Positions 18,094-26,452 of a stretch of 64,000 nucleotides of DNA are shown in pieces. The notes under the pieces were generated by a model. That model saw only the letters and a program-made list of their open reading frames with translations, was not told where the DNA came from and searched no databases. The stretch comes from an uncultured Bacteroidales bacterium (GTDB taxonomy: Bacteria > Bacteroidota > Bacteroidia > Bacteroidales > Bacteroidaceae). Both the position numbers and the translations under genes were made by a program. The first letter of the stretch is position 1. Every line of letters starts with the position of its first letter. The DNA is taken from contig CADBQP010000037.1 in the NCBI GenBank assembly GCA_902796835.1, positions 1 through 64,000 of the forward strand. Reading direction: 5' to 3'.

Positions 18094-18371
18094 AGATTTA
18101 AGTAAATTTGCTATATGTTAAAATAAATAGGATTGAATATAAAAAACATATACAATAGTCATCAGAAACCTGGCAATCCGCACAAGGACAAACCGCTATT
18201 TGAGCCATTGAGACGTCACAAGTATATACACCGACGAAACAGAGTTAGCTCTTGCGATTTCCAGCCTCTGAAAGCGAGAGCAAAGTTAATTTAAACACCT
18301 TAAACATAAAAGCAATCGCCAAAGAAAAATTAGATTCTAAGACATACAGAATTTGGCAGGGACAATGCCTA

Positions 18372-18434
18372 AAATTATCTCAGATATAATTTTTACTATC
18401 TACGGGATAGTTTAGACTATTGAGCCAACCGTTT
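18372..18434. repeat. 21-nt palindromic array, copy A (3 units)
   Basis: Three units abut exactly at 18372-18392, 18393-18413 and 18414-18434. The first is a palindrome with arms AAATTAT/ATAATTT (type 1), the second carries ACTATC/GATAGT (type 2) and the third TTGAGCCAACCGTTT (type 3). The order 1-2-3 is the same as in copy C. It lies in a divergent intergenic region, so transcription termination does not explain it. Confidence 0.75.
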
Positions 18435-18550
18435 ACAGTGGTTAAGCAGGTGAATACACAACATGCTTCACAACTTTAACTAAAAGAACTTAATACACGC
18501 TCTTTGTAACAAAAAAAAAGAAAAAAGGCACAATAGTTGTCAAAAAAACT

Positions 18551-18558
18551 TATATTTG
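18551..18558 (+). promoter_or_regulatory. -7 element for marC
   Basis: TATATTTG followed by CA fits TAnnTTTG, 61 bases before the marC start. A TTG lies too close upstream to be a normal -33 element. Confidence 0.5.
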
Positions 18559-18619
18559 CAACTGAACTTAAACGTCACCACTCTTAATTGACTATTCTGT
18601 TTTAATAAAATCGACTACC

Positions 18620-19225
18620 ATGAGCACCGACTACATCCTGTCAAGACTTGATCTTCAGCAAATTGCCAGCACATTTCTTGTATTGTTCGCAATCATCGAC
18701 ATTTTAGGCTCCACGCCTATTTTTATAAGTCTGAAACAGCGCGGAAAAGCCATCAATGCCTTAAAGGCTACATTTTTGTCGACAGCACTTCTCGTAGGGT
18801 TCTTCTACGCCGGCGACGCCACGCTGAAACTTTTTAGCGTCGACATTCAGTCTTTTGCAGTAGCGGGGGCACTGATTATTTTAATCATCGCACTGGAAAT
18901 GCTCCTCGACGTAGAAATCTTCAAGTACGGAGGTCCGTCCAACGAAGCCACCCTCATACCTGTTGTGTTCCCACTGATTGCCGGTGCAGGCGCTTTCACC
19001 ACCCTACTCTCCTTGAAGGCCGAGTATGCTACAGTGAACATTATGATAGGACTGGGTCTCAACATGATTTTTGTGTATATAGTTATCAGCGCTGCCGATA
19101 AAATTCAGCGCTTCGTGAGCGAAAACGTAATCTACGTGCTACGAAAATTTTTCGGCGTTATTCTATTGGCCATTGCCGTGAAACTCTTTACATCGAATCT
19201 GCTTCCGCTTATCAACAACTTATAA
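18620..19225 (+). CDS. MarC-family integral membrane protein
   Basis: A 201-residue protein with about six membrane helices. It begins with TFLVLFAIIDILGSTPIFIS, the signature of the MarC/UPF0056 family, and contains PVVFPLIAGAGAFTTLLSL, the second conserved half-repeat. Some relatives have been called NAAT-type amino acid transporters, while E. coli MarC is not needed for multiple-antibiotic resistance despite its name. The substrate here is unknown. Single gene, convergent with rpsA. Confidence 0.9.
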   Translation: MSTDYILSRLDLQQIASTFLVLFAIIDILGSTPIFISLKQRGKAINALKATFLSTALLVGFFYAGDATLKLFSVDIQSFAVAGALIILIIALEMLLDVEIFKYGGPSNEATLIPVVFPLIAGAGAFTTLLSLKAEYATVNIMIGLGLNMIFVYIVISAADKIQRFVSENVIYVLRKFFGVILLAIAVKLFTSNLLPLINNL

Positions 19226-19301
19226 TTGGCAAAAGCGACACCCGAAAAATGGACATCTGCTGTGGGTATCGCTACAAGAATTTGCAAGATATAATAAAGC
19301 A

Positions 19302-19339
19302 AAAGCTCCCTCCCACTTTCGGGAAGGAGCTTTATTTTT
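19302..19339. terminator. terminator between marC and rpsA
   Basis: Arms AAAGCTCC-TCCC and GGGA-GGAGCTTT form a strong stem (19302-19333), followed by ATTTTTC on the plus strand and TTTTGCTTTATTATA on the minus strand. It can serve both convergent genes. Confidence 0.85.
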
Positions 19340-19363
19340 CCAAGGAAAGGAGCTGCTTGTTAA

Positions 19364-21148
19364 TTATTCGCCCTTTTCCATTTGAGCCTTGAGTTCAGCG
19401 AGTGCATCGTTGTCACCAAGAGTCTGACCAGCTGTCTGGTTTTGAACCGTGGGTGCAGCCTCTTTCTTAGCAGCCTTCTTGGAAGGACGCTTTTCGGCAC
19501 GAGTTGCCTCACGCTGTGCATCCTCAAAAGTACGGCTGTGAGAAAGAATTATACGCTTGCTTTCCTTGTTGAACTCGAGCACCTTGAAGGGAAGGGTCTC
19601 ACCCTGAGCGGCATGACTACCGTCTTCCTTCACCAAGTGCTTGGGAGTGGCAAAACCTTCAACGCCATAGGGCAGCTGAACCACGGCACCCTTGTCCATT
19701 TGCTCAACGATGGTGCCTTCGTGAACGCTTCCTTCAGTGAAGACTGTTTCGAATACGTCCCAAGGATTCTCTTCGAGCTGCTTGTGGCCAAGGCTGAGAC
19801 GACGGTTCTCCTTGTCGATTTCAAGTACAACAACTTCCATTTCGGCGCCCACCTGAGTAAACTCTGAGGGGTGCTTCACTTTCTTTGTCCAGCTCAGGTC
19901 GCTGATGTGCACAAGGCCATCGACGCCTTCTTCGAGCTCAACAAAAACTCCGAAGTTGGTGAAGTTGCGAACTTTTGCGGTGTGCTTCGAACCAACAGGA
20001 TACTTAGCCTCAATGTCCTTCCAGGGATCGTCCTTGAGCTGCTTGATGCCAAGCGACATCTTGCGCTCGTTGCGGTCGAGGGTGAGGATGGCGGCTTCTA
20101 CCTCGTCGCCTACTTTGAGGAAGTCCTGAGCCGAACGAAGGTGCTGGCTCCAAGACATTTCGCTTACGTGAATCAGACCTTCTACACCAGGAGCGATTTC
20201 AACGAAAGCTCCGTAGTCGGTCATCACGACTACTTTACCTTTCACCACATCGCCAACCTTGAGCTCACTGTCGAGGGCATCCCATGGATGGGGTTGAAGT
20301 TGTTTCAGACCGAGGGCAATGCGTTTCTTCTCTTCATCGAAGTCGAGAATAACGACATTGAGTTCCTGTCCAAGCTGTACGACATCGTGGGGATCGTTCA
20401 CACGACTCCAGCTCAGGTCTGTGATATGTACGAGGCCGTCTACGCCGCCGAGGTCGATAAATACACCGTATGACGTAATGTTCTTGACTGTTCCTTCAAG
20501 AACCTGGCCCTTTTCGAGTTTAGAGATGATTTCTTGCTTCTGTGCTTCGAGCTCTGCTTCGATGAGAGCCTTGTGAGAAACAACAACGTTGCGATACTCT
20601 TGATTGATCTTTACAACCTGGAATTCCATTGTCTTGCCTACGAAAACATCGTAGTCGCGAATGGGCTTCACGTCGATTTGCGAACCGGGCAAGAAGGCTT
20701 CTACGCCAAATACATCGACGATCATGCCGCCCTTTGTGCGACACTTGATGAAACCTTTGACAATTTCCTTGCTTTCAAGAGCTTGATTGACACGCTCCCA
20801 TGACTTGCTGGCGCGTGCTTTCTTGTGGGAGAGAATGAGTTGTCCTTTCTTGTCTTCTTGACTCTCAACGTAAACTTCTACTATGTCGCCAACCTTAAGG
20901 TCGGGGTTGTAGCGAAATTCTGAGGCTGCAATGACACCGTCGCTCTTCGAGTTGATGCTTACAGTTACCTCGCGCTTGCTGATGGCTACTACGCGGCCTT
21001 CAACAACGTCGTTTTCCTGAATACGTCCCAGAGTGGTGTCATACTGCTGTTCGGCCTGCTCACGCTCGGCGCTTGTGTCGACAGTTCCTTTCTCGAACGC
21101 TTCCCAGTCAAAATCTGACAGAGGTGCAATGTTCTTTAAGTTCTCCAT
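19364..21148 (-). CDS. rpsA: 30S ribosomal protein S1
   Basis: A 594-residue protein with six S1 (OB-fold) RNA-binding repeats. Repeats 3-5 are the clearest, each with a pattern such as GVFIDLGGVDGLVHITDLSW, DYGAFVEIAPGVEGLIHVSE and NFGVFVELEEGVDGLVHISD, and spaced about 85 residues. The C-terminus is a charged, alanine-lysine-rich tail. S1 helps mRNA binding on the 30S subunit; in Bacteroidota, where Shine-Dalgarno sites are little used, this is considered important for start selection. A minus-strand -7 element TAATTTTG lies 58 bases upstream. Confidence 0.97.
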   Translation of the reverse strand: MENLKNIAPLSDFDWEAFEKGTVDTSAEREQAEQQYDTTLGRIQENDVVEGRVVAISKREVTVSINSKSDGVIAASEFRYNPDLKVGDIVEVYVESQEDKKGQLILSHKKARASKSWERVNQALESKEIVKGFIKCRTKGGMIVDVFGVEAFLPGSQIDVKPIRDYDVFVGKTMEFQVVKINQEYRNVVVSHKALIEAELEAQKQEIISKLEKGQVLEGTVKNITSYGVFIDLGGVDGLVHITDLSWSRVNDPHDVVQLGQELNVVILDFDEEKKRIALGLKQLQPHPWDALDSELKVGDVVKGKVVVMTDYGAFVEIAPGVEGLIHVSEMSWSQHLRSAQDFLKVGDEVEAAILTLDRNERKMSLGIKQLKDDPWKDIEAKYPVGSKHTAKVRNFTNFGVFVELEEGVDGLVHISDLSWTKKVKHPSEFTQVGAEMEVVVLEIDKENRRLSLGHKQLEENPWDVFETVFTEGSVHEGTIVEQMDKGAVVQLPYGVEGFATPKHLVKEDGSHAAQGETLPFKVLEFNKESKRIILSHSRTFEDAQREATRAEKRPSKKAAKKEAAPTVQNQTAGQTLGDNDALAELKAQMEKGE

Positions 21149-21205
21149 TTAAAATTTTTGTTGGTTTAATTAAAAAGTTAGACTTTATGTTGACTTAAAA
21201 CGGCG

Positions 21206-21213
21206 CAAAATTA
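21206..21213 (-). promoter_or_regulatory. -7 element for rpsA
   Basis: TAATTTTG followed by CGCCG on the minus strand fits TAnnTTTG and the extended TTTGCGCC form also seen before fba and dapA. Confidence 0.55.
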
Positions 21214-21277
21214 GAAAAAAAAATGTAATTGTTTGATATTTAACCAATAAAAATGTTCAGAAAATCCGTTTTTAGGA

Positions 21278-21285
21278 TAAATTTG
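21278..21285 (+). promoter_or_regulatory. -7 element for the lipoprotein gene at 21334
   Basis: TAAATTTG fits TAnnTTTG and lies 49 bases before the chosen start, which supports that start over an upstream in-frame ATG at 21253. Confidence 0.5.
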
Positions 21286-21333
21286 TTTACTTTCGCCACC
21301 GATAATCACAATCTAAACATCATTACACACTCT

Positions 21334-21807
21334 ATGAAGAAATTTTTGTTCGTGCTGGCAGTAGCCATCCTAGGCACGCAATTTACAGGATGCAACAAGA
21401 AAAAAACGGAAACGGAAGTGGAGCATTCCGACTCTACGGCTGTGGCCATTACTCCTATTGACAGCACGCTTTATGGCACGAGTGGAGAATTTGGAATGTC
21501 TACGTTTACGCTCATCACCGACAAGGGAGACACGCTCTACGTTACACGCGACCATGAAGACGGCTCCATGGCACAAATCTATGGTTCTACCGACTACGAC
21601 CAGCGCTACGCCATGACAACATGCGACAATGGTGAGTCGATTGACGTACTCATCAATCTCAGCGAGCTCGAAAAATTCCTAAAGTCGTACAAAATTGTCA
21701 ATGGAGCACTCTTTGTAAACGGCGACTCCATGCAAATTGTGCAGCTTTGCGACGACAGCCTGACACTGCGCAACTGCAAAAACAACGAGTTCAAGACTTA
21801 CAAATAG
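21334..21807 (+). CDS. putative lipoprotein, function unknown
   Basis: About 157 residues from the Met at 21334. The signal MKKFLFVLAVAILGTQFTGC is a clear lipoprotein signal with its cysteine at residue 20. The mature part is mostly beta strands (FTLITDKGDTLYVTRDHEDG, ALFVNGDSMQIVQLCDDSLT) and resembles small Bacteroidales lipoproteins of unknown role. An ATG 27 codons earlier lies upstream of the -7 element and is unlikely to be used. Convergent with GH20; a palindromic array follows its stop. Confidence 0.75.
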   Translation: MKKFLFVLAVAILGTQFTGCNKKKTETEVEHSDSTAVAITPIDSTLYGTSGEFGMSTFTLITDKGDTLYVTRDHEDGSMAQIYGSTDYDQRYAMTTCDNGESIDVLINLSELEKFLKSYKIVNGALFVNGDSMQIVQLCDDSLTLRNCKNNEFKTYK

Positions 21808-21825
21808 CTTGGTAAGATTTCATAA

Positions 21826-21909
21826 AAACTGTCGCGGCAACAGTTTAATCTATCGCCGCGACAGTTTAAAATATCTCGGAGCTAATTTAAAATAGTTCCG
21901 AGATATTTT
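21826..21909. repeat. 21-nt palindromic array, copy B (4 units)
   Basis: Four abutting units: 21826-21846, 21847-21867, 21868-21888 and 21889-21909. Units 1-2 are type 2 (arms AAACTGT/ACAGTTT; then TCGC/GCGA around a central C), units 3-4 are type 1 (CTCGGAG core; then AAAATA/TATTTT). Neighbouring units also pair with each other (AAACTGTCGCGGC with GCCGCGACAGTTT), and the last pair ends in a T-run, so the array may also terminate the lipoprotein transcript. Confidence 0.8.
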
Positions 21910-21966
21910 TTTGCATTTCAGGCACACTTTTCTTTGATGCCTATCTCCATAAAAGGGGTCAGCAAT

Positions 21967-23991
21967 TTATTTCTCCAAATGGCTTACCTCAAGGTTTGTT
22001 ATTTGGCTCTTGAAATTTCCGGTCTGGGCCAAAGGGAAGAAAAGTGTTTGAAGGAAATACATACGCGCTTGCTGACTAAACACTTCGGTTTTGAAAACAT
22101 GTCCTTCGCCCACCTGTCTGTTAAATGCGCTGGCTGGCTTTGTGGCGAAAAGGGGAATGTTTTTCAGGGTTTCTTTGTGTTTTCCATCCACGAGCAGACG
22201 AGTTTCCTTATTAGTACCCTCTATGGTGAGATTCACTGTTCCGCTTTCGGGAAGCCGATAGTTAAACCTGCTGATGTAGCCTTCGCGCTCGAAAGCGAGC
22301 TTTCCTTGCTCAGGATCGGAAAGATAGACGACTGCATTTGGCGACTTAAACAATACTGTCCCTTTTGCTTCGGGCGTGCACAGCACGCTGAACGACACAC
22401 TGTAGTCGAAGCCTACTTCTTGAATGGACATGGTTTGGTTGGGCAACACCACATCCTTCTTGAAATCGTCGAAACGGGCGAGAATATTCAAGCCTGGAGC
22501 CTCAGAGAGCATGAGTCGCTGAGTGTTAAAGGTTTCGTAGGAGACCGTGGTTCCATGTGCTGTCCACATTTTGGTGGAAAGGGTTTGCAAAGCGGGAAAT
22601 ATGCGGTGGTGAACGTCTTGCACGGTTACGCCATTGCCGAAGTGGTCGTTCCATACGGCGAACATGCCGCCTTCGAGTTGCGGGTCGTCGACATCAAGAG
22701 TGACATTGCCTACCACATTTGGCGTCCAATCTTTATAAAGCGCTTCATGGTTCAGATAGTCATAGTAGTAGCCGGCATTGGGAACTATGTAGACATATCC
22801 GTCTGGGATGCTCACTAGTTGATAGCCCAGTTCTTTCATTTCCATCGGTCGGGCATAACCATTGCTCCAAAGATTCATGAGAACGCCCTCAACCTTAATG
22901 GGCGTAGAACCTTTAGCATGAGTAAGAGAGCCCCACAAGGTGGCTTGCTTGCCGTATTTTTCGACCTCGCGTATGTAGTGGTCGGTAAAGGCACGAAACT
23001 TTTCTACCACCTCACGGCGAGCGTTTGAATACTCGTCGGTACCTATGCACACCTTCGGCCCTACAAACACGGGGTTTGGCCCGGCGCAATATTCGGCAAA
23101 GAGGGAATCGAGAAAAGTATAGGTGGAAGGATTGAACAGGTCAAGATGGTCGTCGCCATAGTCCTTGCTCTTTATTTCGGGGCGGTAGTGAGTGAAGGCC
23201 AAAGAGTGGGCAGGAACATCTATCTCGGGAATTATTTCCACGCCAAGCGACATGGCATATTTCTGCAGTTCGCGGAATTCATCCTTTCCATACGACCCGT
23301 CTCGCGCGGTGAGACCGGGAAAAAAATCGCTCTGCATGCGAAAGGCCGATTGCGTTTTGTCCCAATCATTGTCAAAGTAGTCTTTGAAGCCATTGTCGTT
23401 CAGGTGGATTTGGAGCGTATTCATTTTGTAGTAAGCCATTTCGCGAACAAGTCCGCGCAAATATGACATTGGGAAGAACTTACGCCCGCAATCCAACATA
23501 AAGCCACGAAGTTTATACTTAGGCGCATCTTTAATAACGCCTTGCGGCAGTTTGCCTCCGGTAGTCTCCAAAAGTTGCAGCAGCGTCTGCGTAGCCCAGA
23601 AAAGGCCACGTGGCGACGAGGCTTTGAGGGTGATATTCGTGCCAATTGCTATTTCATATTCCTCTTCGGCCATGCCGCTGCGCGCGTCGAGCACAAGGTG
23701 AGCTACCGCGCCGCTGCTTAATGAAAAATAGTCCTTGTGGTCTTTTTTCATTAGGTCAATGTCGGACAAAAGTTGTGAGTATGCAATTGTTTTTGCCGCA
23801 GCCTTATTGCACCTCACCTTTCCACTGAAAAGTGTCGTGCCAACTTTCGGAACCCACTCTCTGACTTCTGGTATCGTAAAAGGTTTTCCTTCTTCGATTG
23901 AACCAACAGTGGCACTGAGTGAAAGAGGACACATGGCAATTAGGCACAAGAGAGATTGAATTGCTTTTCTGAAAGATAGTTTATTCGTCAT
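21967..23991 (-). CDS. beta-N-acetylhexosaminidase (GH20)
   Basis: A 674-residue exported glycosidase from the Met at 23991, with a signal peptide ending near SLSA. An N-terminal GH20b-like domain precedes the (beta/alpha)8 domain, which holds LRGFMLDCGRKFFPMSYLRG, IHLNDNGF and the catalytic Asp-Glu pair in GTDEYS (residues 319-320 of the chosen form). Family members use substrate-assisted catalysis to release terminal GlcNAc or GalNAc. The last 200 residues form a beta-rich domain, probably a lectin-like jelly roll. Together with GH84, nagA and the NahK-like kinase, it points to growth on host or dietary amino-sugar glycans. Confidence 0.9.
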   Translation of the reverse strand: MTNKLSFRKAIQSLLCLIAMCPLSLSATVGSIEEGKPFTIPEVREWVPKVGTTLFSGKVRCNKAAAKTIAYSQLLSDIDLMKKDHKDYFSLSSGAVAHLVLDARSGMAEEEYEIAIGTNITLKASSPRGLFWATQTLLQLLETTGGKLPQGVIKDAPKYKLRGFMLDCGRKFFPMSYLRGLVREMAYYKMNTLQIHLNDNGFKDYFDNDWDKTQSAFRMQSDFFPGLTARDGSYGKDEFRELQKYAMSLGVEIIPEIDVPAHSLAFTHYRPEIKSKDYGDDHLDLFNPSTYTFLDSLFAEYCAGPNPVFVGPKVCIGTDEYSNARREVVEKFRAFTDHYIREVEKYGKQATLWGSLTHAKGSTPIKVEGVLMNLWSNGYARPMEMKELGYQLVSIPDGYVYIVPNAGYYYDYLNHEALYKDWTPNVVGNVTLDVDDPQLEGGMFAVWNDHFGNGVTVQDVHHRIFPALQTLSTKMWTAHGTTVSYETFNTQRLMLSEAPGLNILARFDDFKKDVVLPNQTMSIQEVGFDYSVSFSVLCTPEAKGTVLFKSPNAVVYLSDPEQGKLAFEREGYISRFNYRLPESGTVNLTIEGTNKETRLLVDGKHKETLKNIPLFATKPASAFNRQVGEGHVFKTEVFSQQARMYFLQTLFFPLAQTGNFKSQITNLEVSHLEK

Positions 23992-24035
23992 AGTGTGAAA
24001 TAATGGAGTTGAAGGATGTTCTACCTTAAAAAGAA

Positions 24036-24090
24036 GTCGGAGCGACTGCACCTTTCATCATATTATAGAAAGACTTGCAGGCACTCCGAC
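24036..24090 (-). terminator. terminator of the EF-G2 gene
   Basis: Arms GTCGGAG/CTCCGAC with an inner CTGCA/TGCAG stem lie just after the EF-G2 stop; on the minus strand the stem is followed by TTCTTTTTAAGG. Confidence 0.75.
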
Positions 24091-24115
24091 AGCGTTTTTA
24101 CAATATGAGTCTGAA

Positions 24116-26275
24116 TTAATCCTTATCCTGGTTTTCTTTCTCAAACTCGTCAATGAGTTTGTTCTGAATGTCTCCAGGAACGAGCTCATAGCTGGCAAAC
24201 TTCATGATAAACGAAGCGCGTCCGCCTGTAATACTGCTGAGCGTAGTGGAATAAGAAGACATTTCCTTGAGAGGCACTTTGGCCTGGATTTTCTCATATC
24301 CGCTTTCGCTGCCCATGCCTACGATGAGGCCACGACGACCCTGAAGGTCGCTCATTACATCGCCCATGTAGTCGCTCGGAACGAAGACTTCTACATCGTA
24401 GATAGGCTCCAAAATTTTAGGACCGGCCTCCTTGAAAGCCATACTGAAGGCGTTGCGGCCAGCAAGCATGAAGCTAAGTTCGTTAGAGTCAACTGGGTGC
24501 ATCTTGCCGTCGTAGACAATCACACGAACGTCGCGGGCATAAGACCCAGTGAGGGGACCCTGCTCCATGCGGCTCATGATGCCCTTCAGAATGGCTGGCA
24601 TGAAGCGAGTATCTATGGCGCCGCCTACCACACTATTGATGAACACCAGTTTACCGCCCCATTCGAGATCAATTTCTTCGCGGCCCTTGAGGTTCACGCG
24701 GATTTCCTGATTGCCAAAACGGTAAACGGTGGGATCTTCCATGCCATCCTGATAAGGCTCTACTATAAGGTGAACTTCACCGAACTGACCGGCACCACCA
24801 CTCTGTTTCTTGTGACGATAGTCAGCGCGAGCCGCCTTCGTAATGGTTTCGCGATAAGGAATGCGCTGCTCAATGAATTCCACAGGAATCTTGTCAAGAT
24901 TTTCCAAACGCCACTTCAGTGTGCGCAAGTGGAACTCTCCCTGGCCGTGAACAAGGGTTTGACGCAACTCCTTACTTTGCTCAACTACCCATGTGGGGTC
25001 TTCCTGACGCATACGGGTCAGTGCAGCCATCATCTTCTCGGTGTTCGACTCATCGACGGCCTTAATAGCACGCGTATATTTGGGATTGGGATAAGTGATG
25101 AAGTTAAACTTATTCTCGCAATCCTTGCTGTTAAGCGTATTGCCGGTACGCACATCCTTCAGCTTGACGGTGCAACCAATATCTCCAGCTTCGAGCTGAT
25201 CAACGCTCTCGCGGCTTGCACCTGTGCTCACGTAGATTTGAGCAATGCGTTCCTTGGAACCGCGGTCGGCATTAGTGAGCTCGTCGCCTGCACGAAGCGT
25301 ACCACTCATCACCTTGAAATACTGCACCTCGCCGATGTGAGGTTCAACCCCGGTCTTATAGAAGAACACGCTGGTGGGGCCGTTAGGATCGAGTTTGACT
25401 TCCTCGCCACGGGTGTTGTGAACAGCAGGCATTTCGTCGACGAAGGGAACAACGTTGCCAAGGAACTCCATCAGGCGTCCCACACCCATGTTCTTATATG
25501 CACAAACGCAGAACACAGGGAAGATGCTGCGCGTAACAAGTCCTTTGCGGATTCCCTCACGCATTTCGTCCTCTGTAAGATGCTCGGTCTCGAAGAATTT
25601 GTCCATGAGAGCCTCATCGTTTTCGGCTGCAGCCTCCACAAGTGCTTTGTGCAATTCTTCAGCCTTGGGGAGTTCATCGGCAGGAATGTCCTCATAGGTA
25701 GCCTCACCTCCGTCGGCGGGCCACGTGAGTTTCTTCATGAGCAACACATCGATAAGACTATTGAAATCAGGACCCGTCGCGACAGGATACTGCACGGGAA
25801 CGACTTTATTGCCATAGACGGTGCGAAGCTGCTCAAGCACATTGTCGTAGTCGCACTTCTCATCGTCGAGCTGATTGACGAGGAAAATCACAGGCTTTTT
25901 GAGACGCTCGGTATAGCGGAAGTGATTCTGCGTGCCAACTTCAGGACCAAAACAACCATTGATGAGCAAAAGTGCCGTGTCGGTTACATTGAGCGCCGTG
26001 AGGGCGGCACCCACGAAATCGTCGGAGCCCGGACAGTCAATGATGTTGAGCTTCTTCCCGTTGCGCTCTACATGGAAGACAGTGGAGAAAACACTGTAGC
26101 CATAGTCCTGCTCCACGGGAAAATAGTCGGAGACGGTGTTCTTTTGAGTGATACGACCGCGACGTTTAATCTGACCACTCTGGAAGATAAGTGCTTCGGT
26201 GAGAGTGGTCTTACCTGAGCCATCGTTGCCAAGCAGCGCGATGTTTTTAATTTCTTTTGAATTATAAACTTTCAT
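24116..26275 (-). CDS. fusA2: elongation factor G paralogue (EF-G2 type) with altered GTPase motifs
   Basis: A 719-residue five-domain translational GTPase, full length for EF-G. The P-loop is intact (GNDGSGKT, residues 16-23). The G3 motif reads DCPGSDDF (80-87) where EF-G has DTPGHVDF, so the catalytic histidine is Ser84. The switch I RGIT is YGYS, and G4 is NQLD rather than NKMD. Domains IV and V are well preserved (YRHKKQSGGAGQFGEVHLIV). In Bacteroides thetaiotaomicron an EF-G2 has been reported to support translocation without GTP hydrolysis, under control of the starvation regulator Cur; this gene looks like its counterpart, which is an inference. A complete -33/-7 promoter is visible upstream. 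Confidence 0.88.
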   Translation of the reverse strand: MKVYNSKEIKNIALLGNDGSGKTTLTEALIFQSGQIKRRGRITQKNTVSDYFPVEQDYGYSVFSTVFHVERNGKKLNIIDCPGSDDFVGAALTALNVTDTALLLINGCFGPEVGTQNHFRYTERLKKPVIFLVNQLDDEKCDYDNVLEQLRTVYGNKVVPVQYPVATGPDFNSLIDVLLMKKLTWPADGGEATYEDIPADELPKAEELHKALVEAAAENDEALMDKFFETEHLTEDEMREGIRKGLVTRSIFPVFCVCAYKNMGVGRLMEFLGNVVPFVDEMPAVHNTRGEEVKLDPNGPTSVFFYKTGVEPHIGEVQYFKVMSGTLRAGDELTNADRGSKERIAQIYVSTGASRESVDQLEAGDIGCTVKLKDVRTGNTLNSKDCENKFNFITYPNPKYTRAIKAVDESNTEKMMAALTRMRQEDPTWVVEQSKELRQTLVHGQGEFHLRTLKWRLENLDKIPVEFIEQRIPYRETITKAARADYRHKKQSGGAGQFGEVHLIVEPYQDGMEDPTVYRFGNQEIRVNLKGREEIDLEWGGKLVFINSVVGGAIDTRFMPAILKGIMSRMEQGPLTGSYARDVRVIVYDGKMHPVDSNELSFMLAGRNAFSMAFKEAGPKILEPIYDVEVFVPSDYMGDVMSDLQGRRGLIVGMGSESGYEKIQAKVPLKEMSSYSTTLSSITGGRASFIMKFASYELVPGDIQNKLIDEFEKENQDKD

Positions 26276-26324
26276 AATGGTATAATAAGATTTAAGTTGT
26301 GTCTTTATAACTTTTATCGAGGGC

Positions 26325-26356
26325 GCAATTTAGCAAGAATTCAGATGTTGGCCAAA
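26325..26356 (-). promoter_or_regulatory. promoter of the EF-G2 gene
   Basis: On the minus strand TTTG (26353-26356) is followed after 20 bases by TAAATTGC (26325-26332), one mismatch from TAnnTTTG. Spacing is as expected for Bacteroidota, and the leader would be about 45 bases. Confidence 0.6.
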
Positions 26357-26452
26357 TTTTAGGGGCAAAAACAAATCCGGCCTGCGCCCTTACATATAGA
26401 TAATGTGTGCCTACATACTGCCTACAGGCTATTTGTATGATGTATAATGACA

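Larger units (their letters stand above)
18094..18619. other. 526-base gap between divergent DPP IV and marC genes
   Basis: No open frame of note. It contains a minus-strand TAACTTTG -7 candidate (18281-18288) that would give DPP IV a leader of about 180 bases, a three-unit palindromic array (18372-18434), and a plus-strand TATATTTG for marC (18551-18558). A small imperfect hairpin (GCTCTTGC/GCGAGAGC) spans about 18247-18279. A structured RNA in the DPP IV leader or a small RNA gene is possible, but nothing here identifies one. Confidence 0.5.

Noticed and set aside
18094..18619. 6S RNA or other known small RNA gene
   Set aside because: No convincing long bulged hairpin or promoter-terminator pair could be assigned by eye; only described as a gap.
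24497..26218. 573-codon plus-strand frame
   Set aside because: Antisense to the EF-G2 gene; length results from codon bias on the opposite strand.
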